Of a DNA stretch of 64,000 nucleotides, positions 55,366 to 64,000 are shown one piece after another. The translations under genes were made by a program, and so were the position numbers. The notes beneath the pieces are model-generated. The model had not been told where the DNA came from. It saw nothing but the letters and a program-made list of their open reading frames with translations, and searched no databases. Every line of letters begins with the position of its first letter. Within the stretch, counting starts at the first letter, position 1. Source of the DNA: JAXMAR01 sp046350295 (lineage in GTDB: Bacteria > Planctomycetota > Planctomycetia > Gemmatales > Gemmataceae); contig JAXMAR010000016.1 of the NCBI GenBank assembly GCA_046350295.1, positions 1-64,000 of the forward strand. The letters are read 5' to 3'.

Positions 55366-56463
55366 TCATCCTCCCCCCTTCTTTTCCGCTTCCTTGCTTG
55401 CCTCTTTTTCCTTGGTTTCCGTCCGCGCCGCAAGGCCCACCTTCTCCAGCTCCGCGCGCGTGAGAGGACCGGCCGTGACGATGGCGTCGAAGATCGAATG
55501 GCCGATGTGCCAGCGGTAGGTCTTCTCGTCCACGCGGAAGTACATGTCGCGCTGATCGACGCGCAGCACCTTGCCGTTGACGAGCAGGCGTTTCTTGTCC
55601 TCGTTCCACACCTTGAACGTCTCGAAGCCCTTCTTGGGCCCCACGCGCTGCGGCGGGCCGGGGATCATGCGGTTGCGCAGGAACGCCTCCTCGGCGGTGG
55701 GGACGGTATGGTCGAGCCAGACGAACTTCCGCATGTCGAACGGGTCGGGCGGCGGCGGGGGCGTCTTGTCCCTGGCGATGATGGGCGGCGGCGGGATGTA
55801 GCCCACGAAGAAGTTGCGCTTGCCGGCGTCGGCGTACGACCGTGCCGGATTGGTGCCGGGCGGGTCGATCTTGGCGCTCGGCGTCAGCTTCGGCTCATGG
55901 TTGGGCTGGATCTCCTGATAGATCAGCGCCTCGGTCTCCATGGCGATGGCGAGTTTGCCCGTCATGTCCTTCGGGTCCGCCCGGTCGAGCGTCAGCTTCT
56001 TCACGCGGTGCATCACCGGCGTGTTCTGCATCCGCGTGAGCAGGTCCATCACCCTGGGCAGCGTGCCGTTCGCCTTCACCTGGAAGGTGAGGATCGTCTG
56101 CGTCGCCGTCTTCTTTCCCTTGGCGACGCCGGCCTTGCCGTCCAAATTGGTCGGGCCCGTGAAGTTGACGCTCGTCAAACCCGCGTCCTGCACGACGCCG
56201 ACGAGATAGCGCTCGTACTCGATGGCCGCGTGGTGCGGCTCCAGAGGCAGGCTGCGCTCCTTCGCGACCTTGATGAGCTGGCGCTCCTTGAGCATCGTCT
56301 GGATCTGCGATTCCTTCTTGGCGATGGAGGCCTCGACCTGGTCTTGCTCCTCCCCGAGGTCCAGCAGCGGCCGCAGGAGGATCGAGTAGAACAGGAACAG
56401 CGCGACGACGAGGCCGACGGCGCTCAGCAGGATATACAGGAGTTTTTGCTCGCGTTGCGTCAT
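55366..56463 (-). CDS. GspM/PilO-like secretion protein
   Basis: A 365-residue protein with a cytoplasmic stub (MTQREQKLLY), one transmembrane helix (ILLSAVGLVVALFLFYSILL), a coiled region (EQDQVEASIAKKESQIQTML) and a ferredoxin-like periplasmic part (TFQVKANGTLPRVMDLLTRM), the PilO/GspM plan. A proline-rich linker (PPPPIIARDKTPPPPPDPF) leads to a second beta domain near the C-terminus, then a Lys/Glu-rich tail. It would link the inner-membrane platform and the secretin. Start and stop overlap (ATGA) with the GspL-like gene upstream, so I use the ATG at 56463. Confidence 0.75.
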   Translation of the reverse strand: MTQREQKLLYILLSAVGLVVALFLFYSILLRPLLDLGEEQDQVEASIAKKESQIQTMLKERQLIKVAKERSLPLEPHHAAIEYERYLVGVVQDAGLTSVNFTGPTNLDGKAGVAKGKKTATQTILTFQVKANGTLPRVMDLLTRMQNTPVMHRVKKLTLDRADPKDMTGKLAIAMETEALIYQEIQPNHEPKLTPSAKIDPPGTNPARSYADAGKRNFFVGYIPPPPIIARDKTPPPPPDPFDMRKFVWLDHTVPTAEEAFLRNRMIPGPPQRVGPKKGFETFKVWNEDKKRLLVNGKVLRVDQRDMYFRVDEKTYRWHIGHSIFDAIVTAGPLTRAELEKVGLAARTETKEKEASKEAEKKGGG

Positions 56464-58031
56464 GGGATGAAGTCCTCCAGCGCGTCGGGCTCCTCCGCCT
56501 TGGGCACGGGCGTCATTTCGGCCTTCGTCGGCACGCGCAGCGGCGGCAGCGCGGCGTGGTATTGCGGCGGCGCCTGCCGTTCCACCTCGATCTTGATGCT
56601 GTACTCGTCCCCCTGGTCCGCGCCGAGCGGCCGGTAGCGCTCCAGGGTCGCGCGCACGGGGAGGGAGTCCTTCTTGACCTTCCCCTTGGTGTCGCCGCGC
56701 GGGCTCTTCGTGATCGAATCGATGAACTGGTCCACCAGCTTCCGTTTCCCCGCCGGCGCCACCACGCGAAGCGTGATACGGCCGGAGATCTTGTCGGTCA
56801 CGCTCTTGCGTGGCAGCGTCTGGGCGCTGAGCTGCATGACGCGCAGGCCCTTTTCCTGGGGAAAGGCGGCGGCGATGTCGAACAGCTCGTCGTCCCAGGA
56901 CACCTCGCCGAACTGCCAATCTTTCAGAGAGTCCACGGCAGGCTTGTCGACGCTGAGCTTCTTGATCTTCTCGTCCAGCTCGGCTTCCTGCCCGCGCAGG
57001 TCGCTCACCTCGCCGCGGCGCCACGATAGGTAGATGATGCCGAGGACGAGCAGGAGCAGGGCCGCCCCGGCCGCGATGGCGCCATAAAGGACGCGCTCGC
57101 GCCGGCCTTTCTTGGGGGCCGGGCCGCCTTCCTTGGGCCGGGCGAAGTTGACGGGCCATTTCGGGAATGACGCGGCGAGCTGCGCCACGCCGGCGGCGGC
57201 GAAGTAGGCGCCGCGCTCCCCCGGGGGCAGCGCCTTGTCGGTCGGCCCGAACGGGTCGAGGGCCTCGACCTTCAATCCCAGCGCGGCGCGCCAGGCCTCG
57301 CGCACGTCCGGCGTCGGCGTGCCGGCCAGGTAGAGCGCCTGCGGCGCCCCTGCCTCACCCGCCTGCGCCGCGTAGAGCGTCAGGCTGCGCTTCACGTCCG
57401 GGATCACGCCGGCGCTGTTCACGAGCGACCGGGCGAAACGCGGCTTGCCGTCCTGCAGGACGCAAGCTTCCGCCCAGCGCTCGCCTTCAGGTTCAGGACC
57501 GCGATCGCCGCCCGGCTCGGCCCGCCGCTGACGCGCTCGAAGGCCGCCTCCATCGCCAGGGCCGCGGCACGATGCCCATCACCTTCTGGCCCAGGCCGCG
57601 GCCCAAGCGCGTTGAGCCGCCTGGACCAGCGCGCCGGAGCACCATCGCCATCGCCAGCGCGGCGGCGGCGCGGCCGGCTCGCTCAGCACCAGGTAGTCGA
57701 TGACCACCTCGGAGACCGGCTCGGTCAGCTCCTTGCTCGCCTGGAAACGGACCAGCGCCGGCTCCTCGTGGGGCGCGACCGCCGGGAAGCGAACCTCCTT
57801 GAAGATGACCCGGTCGCGGCCGACGCTGGCCAGGATCGGCGCGGGGGCGATGCCCGCCTGACGCAGCGCCTCGCGCAGCACCTTCCCGAGCGCCTCGCCG
57901 GAGGACGGGGTCAAGTCTTCCGCGAACGTGAATGAAAAGGCCTGGTCGATCGGGCTGCCGCCGCGCCCGGCGCTGACGCCGAGGAGGCGGACCTGCCTTT
58001 GCTCCAAGTCCAAAGCCAAGAACCGCGCCAA
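56460..58031 (-). CDS. GspL-like (PilM/PilN-type) secretion protein, frameshifted
   Basis: The N-terminal part (MARFLALDLEQRQVRLLGVS, then KEVRFPAVAPHEEPALVRFQ) is the actin-like PilM/GspL domain. After frame changes between about 57420 and 57660 come FERVSGGPS-like, FARSLVNSAGVIPDV, a transmembrane helix (GAIAAGAALLLLVLGIIYLS) and a coiled, beta-rich periplasmic part like PilN (WQFGEVSWDDELFDIAAAFP). About 524 residues in all. GspL combines these parts in type II secretion, binding the GspE ATPase through its cytoplasmic domain. The start is a TTG at 58031 with GGAG 7 nt upstream. It is broken by likely indels. Confidence 0.75.
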
Positions 58032-58086
58032 AGCAAGCTCCTTGTTGAAAAATCGACGCGCGGGATATATCGCGTTCCTCAGAGCC

Positions 58087-59733
58087 TCACGGGCTCACAC
58101 TCTGGATCGTTCGCCCCAGGTCGGACAGGTCGCGCCAGGCGAGGATGCGCGGCCGGCCCGCGTTCGTGTCGATGACCGCCTCGACCCGGGCGGCGATCCC
58201 CTTGGTGTCCGGGTTACCGTCCTTGTCCGCGAGGTAGGCCAGCACCTGCACCCGGTAGACCTGAGAACGGGCGGTGAGCAGCTTCTCCAGCTGGATCAAG
58301 GTCTGAGCCGAGATTCCGGCCTTCGTCAGCAGCCAGGCGATGTTCTGCGCGTCCGCCCCGGCGGCGCCTCCACCGGTGAAAGAGGGCCGGTTGTCGAGGA
58401 TCTTTTGCACGTCCCCATCCTGAAGCTCCGGCAAAGAGCTGAGCACCGCGCGCGACGCCGTGGTGACGTTGATGCGGCCCGGGATCTCCGTCTCCTCGAA
58501 CACGGTGGCCGCCTCGAACAGGAGCGGCAACAGCGTCTGCTGCGCTCCCGGGTCGTTGAGCGGACAGGTATAGATGACGGCCGGCTGGTCCTTGCCCTTG
58601 CTGGGGATCGTTACCTGCGTATTGATCAGCTCGAAGAGGGACTTGATGGTCGTCGTGCCCGGCTTGGCGATGTCGATCTGGAGATCGCTCAGGGCGCCGT
58701 TCACCGTCTGGGACGACGCGCTGCTGCCGCTCGTGCTCCCCGTGGTCTTCGTCGCGCTCGGCAGGACCAGGGAAACGATGGAGCGGCCCAGCGACTGCTT
58801 CTGCCCCGTCGTCGACGACGGCCCGTATTGGCGGTAGATGAGGACGTACTTGGCCAGATCGTCGCTGTCGGTGTAGCCGCCGACCTGCTCGTACACCTTC
58901 TCGAGATCGTCGTCGTTGATGTAGACGAGGGGCTGGCCCTGGCTATTGATCGCCTGCTCGCGGCTATGGATGGTGAGGTAGGCGGACCAACCGCGGTCGA
59001 ACCGGCCGTCGGAGCCCGTGGCGGGCTCGTTCGCGTCCTGTACCCCGTTGTGGTTCAGATCGTCGCCGAAGAGGAGCTGCTCGGTGACCCCCTTGATGAG
59101 CAGCATTTCCTCGATGCTGTCGAGGGCGGCGTTCTTGGCGCGGTAAGGGGGATTGAGGCCACCGTAATAGTCGTCCTCGGCGCCCAGGCCGTTGTTGAAC
59201 GGCTCCTTGTCGTTGTCGATCCAGTCGACGATGGCGGCGGCGACGTCGTCGGTCATGTTCGGCAGCTTCTGAAGCATCTGGAAGAGCGTCTGGCCCGTCG
59301 GGTCCTTGCGCATGATGGCGTTGGGGTTGATCTTGGCCGTCTCGTCCATGACGCCGTTGCGGTAGGCGGCGCTGTTGTTCTCGTCGATGTCGTTCGCCGG
59401 GGCGACGAGCGTGAAGAAGCCCATGGGCTTGCCGTCGTCACCGGGGACTGGAATGTGGCTGAATGCCCCTTGGTTATCGAAAGGGTTGCCACCCAGGACG
59501 TTTTGGAGGTTGTCCGGGTTGGAGAGAAGGGCCGCGGCGTAGTGAACCCCGGAGTCGGCAATCGCCTTCACGCGGGCGCTCTTGTGGTAGTTGTCGGAAG
59601 CCTGCGTCTCGGCGACCATCAGGTCGGAGTATTGCCAGGCGGCGAGCGACAAGAGGACGAGGACGACGAGAACGGCAAGCAGCACCACGCCGCGCCGCTC
59701 GAGGTTCGCCCGGTTCTGGGCACGCAGCCGCAT
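58087..59733 (-). CDS. gspK: GspK-like minor pseudopilin
   Basis: A 548-residue protein with a prepilin-like start (NRANLERRGVVLLAVLVVLV) and the GspK body: SDNYHKSARVKAIADSGVHY, VAAAIVDWIDNDKEP, INVTTASRAVLSSLPEL and the repeated helix-hairpin-helix-like segment ending in the SAM-like domain. GspK caps the pseudopilus tip in complex with GspI and GspJ. At 548 residues it is longer than the roughly 320 of classical GspK, mainly from insertions with Ser/Thr-rich sequence (TKTTGSTSGSSASSQTVNG). Its start overlaps the end of GspJ by one base (TGATG). Confidence 0.85.
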   Translation of the reverse strand: MRLRAQNRANLERRGVVLLAVLVVLVLLSLAAWQYSDLMVAETQASDNYHKSARVKAIADSGVHYAAALLSNPDNLQNVLGGNPFDNQGAFSHIPVPGDDGKPMGFFTLVAPANDIDENNSAAYRNGVMDETAKINPNAIMRKDPTGQTLFQMLQKLPNMTDDVAAAIVDWIDNDKEPFNNGLGAEDDYYGGLNPPYRAKNAALDSIEEMLLIKGVTEQLLFGDDLNHNGVQDANEPATGSDGRFDRGWSAYLTIHSREQAINSQGQPLVYINDDDLEKVYEQVGGYTDSDDLAKYVLIYRQYGPSSTTGQKQSLGRSIVSLVLPSATKTTGSTSGSSASSQTVNGALSDLQIDIAKPGTTTIKSLFELINTQVTIPSKGKDQPAVIYTCPLNDPGAQQTLLPLLFEAATVFEETEIPGRINVTTASRAVLSSLPELQDGDVQKILDNRPSFTGGGAAGADAQNIAWLLTKAGISAQTLIQLEKLLTARSQVYRVQVLAYLADKDGNPDTKGIAARVEAVIDTNAGRPRILAWRDLSDLGRTIQSVSP

Positions 59734-60596
59734 CAGGAGCCCTCCTGCGTGAAAGCGTTGCCGGTCGGGATGGCGATGACCTGCTGATACTGCACGGTGT
59801 CGTCCGCGGACATGGAGCCGGCCGGGGCGCCGCGCTTCCGCAGCGTCAGTGTGACCCGAATAGCGGAGGGGGGGCCGGTCGGTTGACTGATGTCGCCTAC
59901 CGGGTTGGCGCCGTCCCAGGTCGAGTTGAAGCTGGACCCGTCGAAATACTCGAAGGCGACGCTGATGACTTCAGGAGCGATGACGCAGGTTTCCGGGCTA
60001 TCCACGGTATCGGGCGTCACGCTCATCTCGGCGCCGGTCGCGTTCTTGATCTCCTTGCGGGCCAGCCCTCCCTTGTCGCCGGGGACCATCCAGTAGAGAA
60101 TGCGGCGCAGGCCCGCCGCTTCATTGAGGTCCGGATTGCCCGGTCGGACGGCGCGGCCGATGGTGAGGATCAGATAGTCCTGACCACCCTGCACGCCGAC
60201 GTTGAAGTAGGCGACATTGCTGGGATCGCTCGTCGTGCCGCTGGAGGAGGAAGACGAGGAGCTTTTCGTCGCGCTGGCGCTGCCCGTCGCGGTCCCTGAG
60301 CTGGAGTCGGTTGCCGCGCTGGGGTCGGAATAGGGAGTCGAGTAGTCAGGGACGATCCGCACATCGACAGGCCCCAGAGTACCCTGGGCGTCGCTGATCA
60401 TCTTCGTGAAGACGGCGCGGACGACCGTGCCTTCCTCGAGCACGTCCCGGCCCTTCTGCGTCAGATTGATCTGGCCGCTGAGCAGGAAGTAGAGCGCGCC
60501 GAGAATGACGAGGCCGATGGAGAGCGAGAGCGTCATCTCCAGCAGGGTGAACGCGAACCGTTTACGCCGTTTGCCAACCGTGCGACGGGCGATCAT
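59733..60596 (-). CDS. gspJ: GspJ-like minor pseudopilin
   Basis: A 287-residue protein. The prepilin motif reads KRFAFTLLEMTLSLSIGLVI with Glu at position 5 of the mature form; the residue before the cut is Ala rather than Gly. The body is beta-rich with a Ser-rich insert (SSGTATGSASATKSSSSSSS) and YFDGSSFNSTWDGANPVGD. GspJ is part of the pseudopilus tip. The start overlaps the GspI end by 4 bp (ATGA). Confidence 0.8.
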   Translation of the reverse strand: MIARRTVGKRRKRFAFTLLEMTLSLSIGLVILGALYFLLSGQINLTQKGRDVLEEGTVVRAVFTKMISDAQGTLGPVDVRIVPDYSTPYSDPSAATDSSSGTATGSASATKSSSSSSSSGTTSDPSNVAYFNVGVQGGQDYLILTIGRAVRPGNPDLNEAAGLRRILYWMVPGDKGGLARKEIKNATGAEMSVTPDTVDSPETCVIAPEVISVAFEYFDGSSFNSTWDGANPVGDISQPTGPPSAIRVTLTLRKRGAPAGSMSADDTVQYQQVIAIPTGNAFTQEGS

Positions 60597-61333
60597 CCTT
60601 TGCCTCCGCCTTTCGTGGACGGTGTGGTAGCGGGGGCCGCGGGCGTTGTCGGAGTCGTGGCGGGAGCGGTCCTTCCGGCGCCGGTCGCGCCTCCAGTGGC
60701 GCCTCCCGTGGAGCCTCCGGTTCGAGGTGTCGTGGTCCCTCCGGTCTTGCCCGCGCCGCCGCCGGCCGCGCCGCCTCCCGTTGTCCCCCCGGTAGCGCCG
60801 CCGGAGGCGCCGGAGGACCCCGACGACCCGGTGCTACCCGAGCTGCCGGACATCCCGGAGGAGGAATCGGAGCCGCTCTTGCTGGCGGCCGAGGGCGCCG
60901 TGCCGGTATCAAAGGAGGAGCCGCGGCTGCTCGGGGGCATGACAAGCTGCGCGATGCCGCTCTTGACCATGTCCGCACCGGGGAGATCGCGTTTGACCTC
61001 GATAAAGACCTGGTACAGGCCCGTGAATTGCTCGGTCGCCTGCATGCGCCACTGCCAGGCGGCGTTATCGGGAAACGCCTGGAAATCGGTGGAGTCGAGC
61101 GAAACCGCGCCGACCAGGACCTCGGCCAGCTTGCTCTGGCAGCGGAGGCTGGCCTGCGCCTTGAAGTTGATCCGCGCCGCCCGCAGAGACGAGTCCTGAA
61201 TCAACTGGTAGAGGGCCGCCATGCCGCCCAGGAAGATGAAGAGGGCGACCACGACCTCGAACAGCGTGAGGCCGCGGCGACGCGAGCAAAGCCGCCGGTC
61301 GAGCGGGACAACGTGTCCGGTGGCGCGCGGCAT
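60593..61333 (-). CDS. gspI: GspI-like minor pseudopilin
   Basis: A 246-residue protein with the prepilin motif RRRGLTLFEVVVALFIFLGG (Gly at -1, Glu at +5), then SSLRAARINFKAQASLRCQS typical of GspI. The C-terminal third is Gly/Ser/Thr/Ala/Pro-rich (SSGMSGSSGSTGSSGSSGAS and similar), which is unusual for a pseudopilin and probably a flexible tail. It starts at ATG 61333, overlapping the GspH stop by one base (TGATG). Confidence 0.8.
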   Translation of the reverse strand: MPRATGHVVPLDRRLCSRRRGLTLFEVVVALFIFLGGMAALYQLIQDSSLRAARINFKAQASLRCQSKLAEVLVGAVSLDSTDFQAFPDNAAWQWRMQATEQFTGLYQVFIEVKRDLPGADMVKSGIAQLVMPPSSRGSSFDTGTAPSAASKSGSDSSSGMSGSSGSTGSSGSSGASGGATGGTTGGGAAGGGAGKTGGTTTPRTGGSTGGATGGATGAGRTAPATTPTTPAAPATTPSTKGGGKG

Positions 61334-61863
61334 CAGATCCCTCCCGTCGCGTTCAGGTCGATGGCATAGACAGCGCCCGTCAGCGCACGCACGCCGACGG
61401 CCTTGGCCCCCTGGCCGGGGATGCCGATGATGATCTGCGCGTCGTCCTTGGCGCTGCCGTCCGGCTGGAAGGTGACCACGGTCTCATAGCTCCCGCCGCC
61501 GCCGGGCGCCGACGCGTTCTTGAGCACGTCCGCCTGCTTGACGAAGATCACCTTGGCTTCGAGCTGCTCTTCCTTGACCGTCGGCGTCATTGAGCCGTCG
61601 TTCGCGGTGCTCTCCGTGGAATCGTCCGGTTCGATGCGGAAGTTACCGGTGTTCTCCATGAACTTGAAGGTGTAGACGCGCCCCTCGGCCATCGCCAGGT
61701 TGCGGACCTGCACCAGCCGCGCCCGCACCTTGTCCGCCTCGGAGCGCAGCCGGCCCGACGCCAGCCAGCTCTCCATGCGCGGCAGCGCCATCGCGGCGAC
61801 CGCGAGGATCAGCACGATGACGAGCATCAGCTCGAGCAGGGTGTAGCCGCTGCGACGGACCAT
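61333..61863 (-). CDS. gspH: GspH-like minor pseudopilin
   Basis: A 176-residue protein beginning MVRRSGYTLLELMLVIVLIL, with Gly at -1 and Glu at +5 of the prepilin cleavage site, then RLRSEADKVRARLVQVRNLA typical of GspH, which contacts the pseudopilus tip. The ATG at 61863 is preferred to a GTG at 61872. The rest is beta-rich with an acidic STESTANDG loop. Confidence 0.8.
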   Translation of the reverse strand: MVRRSGYTLLELMLVIVLILAVAAMALPRMESWLASGRLRSEADKVRARLVQVRNLAMAEGRVYTFKFMENTGNFRIEPDDSTESTANDGSMTPTVKEEQLEAKVIFVKQADVLKNASAPGGGGSYETVVTFQPDGSAKDDAQIIIGIPGQGAKAVGVRALTGAVYAIDLNATGGI

Positions 61864-61893
61864 CGCTTGCACCGTCCCGGTGAGGAAAAGACC

Positions 61894-62325
61894 TTACTTC
61901 GGCATCTTCTTGTAGTTGGTGAAGTTGCCGATGATGAAGTTCTGGTGATCGCACCAGATGTCAGGCTTGCCGGGAGAACCGGCGGCGGTACTTTTCTGGC
62001 CGGTCGGATCATAGCCATAGGGGTTGCCCCAGGGATCGTTCAGGTACTTGGGTTCGAGCAACACCTTGCCGAAGGCGTTCGGCGTGGAGAGCTGCTGCAA
62101 CTGCTGCGGCCAGTCGTTGTACTCGAGGTAGTACTCGCCGATCGCGGTGTCGATGGCGCGCAGGTCGGCGCTGATCCGCGCCTCGTTGCCGCGATCGCTG
62201 AAGGACGTGTAGGCGACGACGGCGATGCCGCCGAGAACGACGATGATCGCGACCACCACCATCATTTCCATGAGGGTAAAGGCGGCGCGGCGGGTGAGGC
62301 GGGAAGCGTGTTGACGAACGATCAT
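61894..62325 (-). CDS. gspG: GspG-like major pseudopilin
   Basis: A 143-residue protein with the prepilin motif RRAAFTLMEMMVVVAIIVVL; the residue before cleavage is Ala rather than the usual Gly. The calcium/structural end PKYLNDPWGNPYGYDP is the GspG signature. As the major pseudopilin it builds the type II secretion piston. The motif ADLRAIDTAIGEYYLEYNDW also matches. It is in frame and intact. Confidence 0.9.
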   Translation of the reverse strand: MIVRQHASRLTRRAAFTLMEMMVVVAIIVVLGGIAVVAYTSFSDRGNEARISADLRAIDTAIGEYYLEYNDWPQQLQQLSTPNAFGKVLLEPKYLNDPWGNPYGYDPTGQKSTAAGSPGKPDIWCDHQNFIIGNFTNYKKMPK

Positions 62326-62478
62326 GGGAAGGTCCTCAGGAGATATTCATCGGTTCAGGCTACGCCTGTCGCGATTAAAGAGCAATTAGTTCAATCCTCT
62401 TTTCGTCTTACGTCAATCGGCCCTCGTCGCAAGACCCGGCCGTCGGACCGAAGTCTCGATACTTCGGCTCCAAAAAAA

Positions 62479-63689
62479 TCACACGGCGGCGCTCATCTTG
62501 AACACCGGCAACAACAGGCCGGCTACCACAAAAAGCGTGAAGCCGGCCATCACCAGGAGCATCATCGGCTCGAGCAGGCGAACGAACAGCTCCAGCTGGC
62601 GCGCCGTTCGCTTTTCCAGCGAGTTCGCGATATCGAGCAACACCTTCTCCAGCTGGTTGCTTTCCTCGCCGACGGAGACCATTTCGACGATATCGGATGG
62701 AAAATAGGGCAGCCTCGCAACGGCTTGGCCAGTGAGTTGCCTCGGCGGTCACGTTCTCGGCGGCCTCGTCGATCGCCTGGGCGAGCACTTTGTTGCCTGG
62801 TCGAATCCTTGGCGATCTTGAGCGCCTGGAGGATCGGAATGCCGTTGCGCAGGAGCGTGCCCAGGATGCGCGTGAAACGGGACAGGGCCAGCGCCAGGTA
62901 GATTTTCCCCACCAGCGGCATGCGCAGGCGGAAGCGGTCGATGGCGAAGCGTCCTCCTTCCGTACGCGCCCATTGCCGTAGCCCCCAGACGCCGCCAATG
63001 ATGCCGAGCACGACGAGCCAGCCGTAGCTGCGCATGACGCCGCTCAGGGCCAGGAGCCAGGTCGTGATGACCGGCATCTCGTTGCGTTCCTGGAGCCGCT
63101 TGAAGATCGGCTCGAACTTGGGGACGAAGAAGATGACGAGGACGTTGAGCACGACGAGGCCGAACGCGAGCAGGAAGATCGGATACGCCATGGCGCCGAC
63201 GACCTTCGATTTGAGGTCTTCCTGGTGCTCGGTGAAGACGGCGATGCGCTCGAGCACGTCTTCGAGGAAGCCGCCTTCTTGCCCGGCCCGCACCATGGAC
63301 ACCGCCAGCTCGTTGAACGTGCGCGGATAGCCGGACATGGCTTCGGCGAGACTGGAGCCGTCGGCGACCTTGACGTGGATTTCCTTGAGGATCTCGGACA
63401 GGGCCGGCTGCGACGCCTGCCGCTCCAGGATTTCCAGGCTGCGCAACAGGGGCACGCCGGCGCGCAACAGGTCCGCGAGCTGGCTGTAGAAGGTCGTCAT
63501 GTGCTTGCTTTTGACCTTCTTGCCCGAATCGCCCCCGACCGCGGCGTTCTTCACCATCGCGATCTCGAGGGGGAACAGCCCGCGTGCGTCGAGGATGCTC
63601 ATGACCTCGCGCTCGCTGTTGGCGGTGAGCGTGCCGTCGCTACGCTGGCCGCCGTCGGGAGACATCGCCTTGAACGCAAAATCCGGCAT
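62479..63689 (-). CDS. gspF: GspF-like inner-membrane platform protein, frameshifted
   Basis: The N-terminus (FAFKAMSPDGGQRSDGTLTA) and SILDARGLFPLEI are GspF-like. Three transmembrane helices are seen (VVGAMAYPIFLLAFGLVVLN, WLLALSGVMRSYG.. region, and the C-terminal LLVMAGFTLFVVAGLLLPVF). Two repeats with conserved GxPLLRSLEIL and NGIPILQALKIAK are typical of the family. Around 62740-62810 the frame breaks; the last piece (MVSVGEESNQLEKVLLDIAN) continues in another frame to the stop at 62479. I use the ATG at 63689, where the family begins. It anchors the platform and contacts GspE. Confidence 0.85.
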
Positions 63690-63710
63690 GAAACGCAACC
63701 TTCGAGTCCG

Positions 63711-63854
63711 AATTGACAATTAGCAATTGCAAATTAGCAATTTCCAATTTGGGGTAGTTGCAGGGGCGCCATTGGTTGCCCAAAGACCCGCATCCTCAAG
63801 ACCATAAGCCTGGTGGCGTCAACTCCCCCAATTTGAAATTGCTAATTGTCAATT
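63711..63854. repeat. AT-rich inverted repeat pair
   Basis: An AT-rich island (63711-63754 with AATTGACAATTAGCAATT and a partial internal duplication, and 63826-63854) inside otherwise GC-rich DNA. The right arm is the reverse complement of the left with a 16-bp insertion in the left arm. It lies between the gspE and gspF genes. It may be a mobile-element remnant or terminator. Confidence 0.65.
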
Positions 63855-63879
63855 GTCACTTGTCAATTTCCCGCCTTCC

Positions 63880-64000
63880 TCAACTAAAATCCATCGCCGT
63901 GGCCCGCGCCACCTCATCGATGGTCGTCGTCCCCCGCAGCACCTTGCGCCAGCCGTCCTGCCGCAGCGTGATCATGCCGCGCTTGATGGCCTCGTTGCGG
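63880..64000 (-). CDS. gspE: GspE-like secretion ATPase, C-terminal end only (truncated by window edge)
   Basis: The last 39 codons are visible: NEAIKRGMITLRQDGWRKVL and GTTTIDEVARATAMDFS, which match the extreme C-terminus of GspE/PilB ATPases (in the family, ...GWxKVLxGxTTxEEVxRVT). The stop TGA is at 63880-63882. The rest lies beyond the right edge. As the first gene of the secretion operon it would be the motor for the pseudopilus. Confidence 0.85.
   Translation of the reverse strand, partial: RNEAIKRGMITLRQDGWRKVLRGTTTIDEVARATAMDFS

Noticed and set aside
1..64000. CRISPR arrays, tRNA, rRNA or transposase genes
   Set aside because: I looked for repeat-spacer periodicity, tRNA T-loop sequences and transposase motifs by eye and found none convincing. 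A tRNA or small RNA scan would be more reliable.

Overview
The window is GC-rich DNA from a planctomycete, most likely a Gemmata-like member of Gemmatales. The case rests on gene content: a Tat-targeted DUF1501 protein, a Ser/Thr kinase fused to a DUF1080-type domain and leucine-rich repeats, an ECF sigma factor directly upstream of that kinase, a TPR protein carrying RNA polymerase alpha-CTD modules, a surface protein with the N-terminal LEELEDRTVP motif, a Uma2-family protein, and a type II secretion operon whose secretin is about three times the usual size. I could not run any search, so the taxonomic call is recognition only.

Layout. 1-4.6 kb: the 3' part of a flavin monooxygenase, a lactate-utilisation lutB/lutC pair, an overlapping MNT/HEPN toxin-antitoxin-like pair and a small hypothetical gene. 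4.7-8.1 kb: DUF1501 protein, APC permease and an anti-sigma-like protein. 8.2-10.5 kb: aromatic amino acid genes (DAHP synthase and P-protein, both frameshifted). 10.9-12.8 kb: dnaK (frameshifted) with a terminator. 12.9-13.7 kb: an antitoxin-like/PIN pair separated by a large imperfect palindrome. 13.7-19.1 kb: LRR kinase and ECF sigma factor on the minus strand, divergent from the TPR/alpha-CTD protein. 19.3-21.4 kb: a STAND NTPase. 21.5-34.8 kb: surface FG-GAP-like protein, YciI and VOC proteins, a small secreted protein, rimO, pgsA, an oxidoreductase, a lysophospholipid acyltransferase, a CoA-transferase subunit, a TPR protein, a phosphoesterase and an extremely acidic protein. 35-44.3 kb: ABC-F ATPase, PilB- and PilT-like ATPases with two small genes between them, hisF, an outer-membrane protein and a DUF2252 protein. 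44.5-48.2 kb: Uma2, MFS transporter, a nucleotidyltransferase pair and a methyltransferase. 48.3-64 kb: a minus-strand type II secretion operon reading gspE (3' end), gspF, G, H, I, J, K, L-like, M-like, giant gspD and a lipoprotein.

Two themes run through the window. The first is secretion and pili: three traffic ATPases, four pseudopilins and a giant secretin. The second is signalling: ECF sigma factor, kinase, and alpha-CTD/TPR protein around a shared divergent intergenic region. Short indels cluster in a few stretches (about 1.7-2.2, 8.8-18.1, 50.55-51.3, 57.4-57.7 and 62.7-62.8 kb) and break housekeeping genes such as dnaK. I read these as assembly or sequencing errors rather than real pseudogenes. 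No tRNA, rRNA, CRISPR array or insertion-sequence transposase was recognised.
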